Source of the DNA: Ciona savignyi | Lineage: Eukaryota > Chordata > Ascidiacea > Phlebobranchia > Cionidae | Length of the DNA stretch: 64,000 nt | NCBI GenBank assembly: GCA_000149265.1 | Contig: CH003173.1 | Location: 1-64,000 of the forward strand | Direction: 5' to 3' | Shown here: one piece after another, positions 61,901-64,000 of the stretch | Layout of the letters: each line of letters starts with the position of its first letter | Position numbering within the stretch: the first letter of the stretch is position 1 | Program-made: the position numbers and the translations under genes | The notes under the pieces: generated by a model | Database searches by the model: none | Told to the model about the DNA's origin: nothing | The model's input: only the letters and a program-made list of their open reading frames with translations

Positions 61901-63602
61901 ATAATACAGGTAAAAACTTGATATGCAATGTATTACTTAATTTTTTAGTTAAAAGCTTAGAATTGGAGCCTTAAATAAATAAAATAAAACAGGACTGCTC
62001 TTATATATATCTTAAGCTCCTAACTACAACAACGCCCTGTATTATTGCAGTATAATCAAGATCTAACTTTGGTGTAGAACGTGTTGTTTTCCAAGCTGCC
62101 CAAATACCATTATGTAAAGAAACATGTTATTATGGTTATAAATTATAATGTTAAAATTCAGTTAAATATATTTCCTTCACATTAAGTCTATTTAACCATA
62201 CTTTAAATTCACATTAGAGGTGGCAGTGGTGCAATTTTAAAGATAAGTTTGAACCCCCAACACCTAACTTCACGTCTACAAAGTCCCCCAAATACAACGA
62301 ACCAAGTTCAGTGAAGAAGTCCTTCCTCAGTTTGACGTGCTCATCTGAGTCGGAATGTTGGTCGCGACGCAGAGTCTCCACCATGGTGTATAAGATGGTG
62401 ATGAGACTACGCAACTCCAAGCTGTCGGGGAGGGAGGGGATGTTCGATTTCTTGTCGGCCGACACAGCAGTTGGAGGGGTGGGGGAGGAGCTGTATGTGG
62501 TTGGGGGTTATAGCAAGTATAATGTGAGGATATATTATATGATTCCCCAACACCAATAATGGGGTCGGGGTATTTTAGGGGTGATAGGGTTGCTTGGTAA
62601 TGAAGTAATATCTGGCTAGTCCAATATTTATGTTTTTTGTTTTGTCTTACTCTAGCTGCTGAGTAATATCAGAAGTTGAATGAATTCAATGGATCACTTA
62701 ACACACGGTTGTGTCCTAGGGTGAGAAGAATGGAAATGACTCGCAAGAAAACTAGTTTATTTGTGAAAATATCCTATTATGTCGCTTTACCCCAAAAAAT
62801 ATTTGTTCACATGTTGGTCTTATGTTAATTACTTTAAAATACTTTTTTCAGTAAACATACCCAAATCAGGTAAAAACATATTAGAAATATACGAAAAAAA
62901 CAATGATAAAAGTTATTTTTTTCTTAAAAACTTTGTTAGTAACTGTGTGCTGGTGGGCCTGAACTTACTTTATTTCCATCATAAGAAGTTCCTGCACAAT
63001 GTTGAATATACCAAGCTTATATAGGAGGAAGCAGTTCGTTCTGCATTTTGTCTTCTGCTCCTCTATATTGGAGCACTCGCCAAATACTCCTTGGACCAAG
63101 TATAAAACCCACCTCACTGCTTCAAACCTTAGAGGCAAAAATGGAAGAAACTTAGTTGTTTCAACTTTAATTTTAATGTCGAACTTTGAAGTACAAATAT
63201 ACACACTGAAGTAAGTGAAAGTTACAAAAAAATTCGTAAAAATAATAATACATATACAAAAGGCAATTATTTTATTAACATGATATCAAAGATATTTTAT
63301 ATACAAAATCAATAATTTATATTAGTTAGCGTAGGTTTGTAAGCTGTTCTCAGTCAGGTTACCACAGCAATTGCATGTTAAGTTGGTGGAGACATTGCTG
63401 CAGTTTCTGTTTAATCCATTAATTCGGAATGGTTTAAGCATAGTTTGTATCTTATCTTATAAATATGCTGTGTGAATACAAAATGAATTGATATATAATA
63501 TCTTTTACCTTTCACTTTTGTCTGACACATCCAACGTTTGAATAATGTGCATTATCAAGGCTCGTTGGTTTTCGTTAGATAAACTTGACCAGTTTTCATA
63601 GT
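46988..63602 (-). CDS. STRIP1: STRIP1/2 (FAM40) striatin-interacting protein, 5' end beyond right edge
   Basis: Core subunit of STRIPAK, linking striatin/PP2A with GCKIII kinases. Exons: 63509-63602, 62969-63127, 62303-62490, 61483-61610, 60942-61124, 60641-60712, about 60183-60374, 53079-53300, 52526-52673, 50525-50688, 49902-50028, 49519-49654, 48897-49036, 48329-48533, 47495-47681 and 46988-47099. Conserved blocks: [132 protein letters not shown] and [20 protein letters not shown]. The last exon has [21 protein letters not shown]. About 820 codons are visible. Phases match throughout if one extra base in 53079-53300 is discounted. The 60183-60374 exon is divergent and its donor is less certain. 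One orthologue presumably represents vertebrate STRIP1 and STRIP2. Confidence 0.92.
48597..48845 (+). repeat. SINE family A copy in a STRIP intron
   Basis: Core and tail are almost identical to the 26866 copy, ending ggggataaacatgaatac. Confidence 0.85.
50942..52399. mobile_element. hAT-type element with nested fragment, in a STRIP intron
   Basis: The 8-bp target repeat cactaggt lies on both sides (50934-50941, 52400-52407). Inverted ends are cagcgtttctcaaact and, reversed from the right, cagtggttctcaaact. No transposase frame was found in 1,458 bp. Inside is a second hAT-like piece. Confidence 0.85.
51673..52307. mobile_element. Nested hAT-like fragment
   Basis: It begins cagcggttctcaaactgg at 51673; a different hAT-style end, whose reverse complement is cagggatgggcaacc, finishes at 52307. 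No matching target duplication was found, so these may be parts of two elements. Confidence 0.45.
53384..53483. other. Assembly gap (100 Ns)
   Basis: Exactly one hundred N characters, the usual placeholder for a gap of unknown size. It lies in a STRIP intron, 83 bp upstream (in STRIP orientation) of the frame-disturbed exon. Confidence 0.99.
53822..54064 (-). CDS. Unrecognised 80-codon open frame in a STRIP intron (doubtful)
   Basis: It starts [20 protein letters not shown], has a basic middle ([12 protein letters not shown]) and a hydrophobic C-terminal stretch that could span a membrane. It lies between the assembly gap and the LINE. A CACGTG E-box-like site is about 100 bp upstream (54168-54173). 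It could be chance, a first exon of an unseen gene, or transposon debris. Confidence 0.2.
   Translation of the reverse strand: MRALVTFSQQAFMLRVHQSMNPAGPAERTIKKKAARLASSVCPALKNIGYSICVCLLLYALFTLPSLFLFKLFTILVLQN
54386..54902 (+). other. 5' UTR of the LINE
   Basis: GC-richer than the flanks. It contains short self-complementary runs such as gccacc...acgtggtag near 54398-54420. No open frame is supported. It probably carries the internal promoter expected for this class. Confidence 0.5.
54903..56080 (+). pseudogene. LINE ORF1 (nucleic-acid-binding protein), one frameshift
   Basis: The first frame starts [15 protein letters not shown] at 54903 and stops at 55371-55373. A second frame overlaps it from about 55370 and runs to the TAG at 56078. 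The shift lies near a C6...G5 run (about 55347-55360), a typical indel site. Joined they would be about 390 residues: a Ser/Pro-rich acidic start, a Lys/Arg-rich middle ([18 protein letters not shown]) and a folded C-terminal part ([19 protein letters not shown]). The part is probably an RNA-binding ORF1p domain; no specific family is assigned. Confidence 0.65.
56087..59794 (+). pseudogene. LINE ORF2: endonuclease, reverse transcriptase, RNase H (multiple frame breaks)
   Basis: The ATG at 56087 lies 6 bp after the ORF1 stop. Domains in order: endonuclease (ICQINLHH-type start, [28 protein letters not shown]), then reverse transcriptase ([61 protein letters not shown], the catalytic AYADDL at about 58131-58148, [14 protein letters not shown]). 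RNase H follows with all four acidic positions ([28 protein letters not shown]), then a C-terminal knuckle (CATCPFC...HYVGHC). Frame changes occur near 56310-56340, 57285, 57590-57630, 57802 (TAA), 57840 and 58250. This copy cannot make a complete protein. Confidence 0.85.
61628..61815 (+). repeat. SINE family A, internally shortened copy in a STRIP intron
   Basis: Head ggtgggttagtgtgtcgcc and ggttgcaggtttgaaactgg. The core is truncated straight to acatgaatatcctg, an internal deletion. Confidence 0.75.
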
Positions 63603-63678
63603 CTAGAAATAAATTTAAAAATAAGACTTCTGATATAAATATTACTTTTCTACAACATGATTATACAAGATAGAGATT

Positions 63679-64000
63679 AGGGATGCACAATATAGAATTT
63701 CGAATCTTTGAGATTCGAATCTCTAGGGATTCGAATCGTTACAAGCAGTTTAATAAGAATAGTTAGGATTCGAAATTAAAAACGTAAAATATTGGCTGCA
63801 ATCCATCGCGCAAGAACACGCGTGATGCCGATTATGCAAACTTCAGCGTATCGTCTCAGCACGCGTGCGACAATAGATAAGCATGATAAGTTATCTTATG
63901 CGTCCAATACGACGCGCTTAAAGCGCGCGCACACACAAAGAAAGTAGGTCACTTTCCCCGCGCTAATCACATGGTTTATTGCACCTTTAAATACGACGCA
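63679..64000. mobile_element. Probable DNA-transposon end, cut by the window
   Basis: The run tagggatgcacaatat resembles TIRs of hAT-like elements, and repeated gattcgaat palindromes follow directly. A GC-richer stretch with alternating gcgcgc continues to the window end. The other end is not visible. Confidence 0.3.

Noticed and set aside
1-64000. A prokaryote-style operon, defence or biosynthetic system
   Set aside because: All supported genes are spliced or single animal genes in mixed orientation with unrelated roles.

Overview
The window is animal nuclear DNA. It carries intron-rich genes whose closest recalled relatives are chordate proteins, short introns, dense SINE and hAT debris, a LINE and a 100-N assembly gap. 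Gene content, compactness and repeat style fit a tunicate, most likely a Ciona-type ascidian. That assignment is inference from recalled families; no database search was run.

Layout, left to right. (1) 1-3872, minus: the N-terminal part of a sodium-phosphate cotransporter (SLC20/PiT), six exons, running off the left edge. (2) 5196-22307, minus: a complete WDR81 gene of about 25 exons with a conserved N-terminal region, BEACH domain, helical middle and C-terminal WD repeats. (3) 22912-24057, minus: a TP53I3/PIG3-like quinone oxidoreductase, intact for about 271 codons and then scrambled by indels. (4) 24058-29406: repeat-rich intergenic DNA. (5) 29407-30060, plus: a single-exon catechol O-methyltransferase. 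(6) 32078-42274, minus: a DHX32/DQX1-type DEAH-helicase relative whose 15 exons sum to exactly 899 codons including the stop. (7) 43703-44816, plus: a two-exon, 103-residue single-pass membrane protein not recognised by family. (8) 46988 to beyond 63602, minus: STRIP1/2, the striatin-interacting STRIPAK subunit, lacking its first exon(s) past the right edge. One of its introns holds a nearly full-length but dead LINE in antisense orientation (54386-59893).

Repeats. A tRNA-derived SINE family occurs at least 14 times, and a second short tRNA-like family several times. Three hAT-type elements have identifiable ends and 8-bp target duplications: 12800-13124, 19051-20862 and 50942-52399. The second contains a 97-bp tandem array.

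The genes do not form a pathway. WDR81 acts in endosome maturation, STRIP in the STRIPAK phosphatase-kinase complex, SLC20 in phosphate uptake and COMT in methyl transfer. I found no CRISPR, operon or other prokaryotic system, and no clearly new multi-gene system. The best leads are the altered COMT catechol pocket, the small NPxY membrane protein, a GC-AG intron, a one-base frame break in a STRIP exon beside the gap, the decayed oxidoreductase tail and the repeat biology. Exon ends were placed by hand from splice signals, reading-frame phase and remembered homologous proteins.
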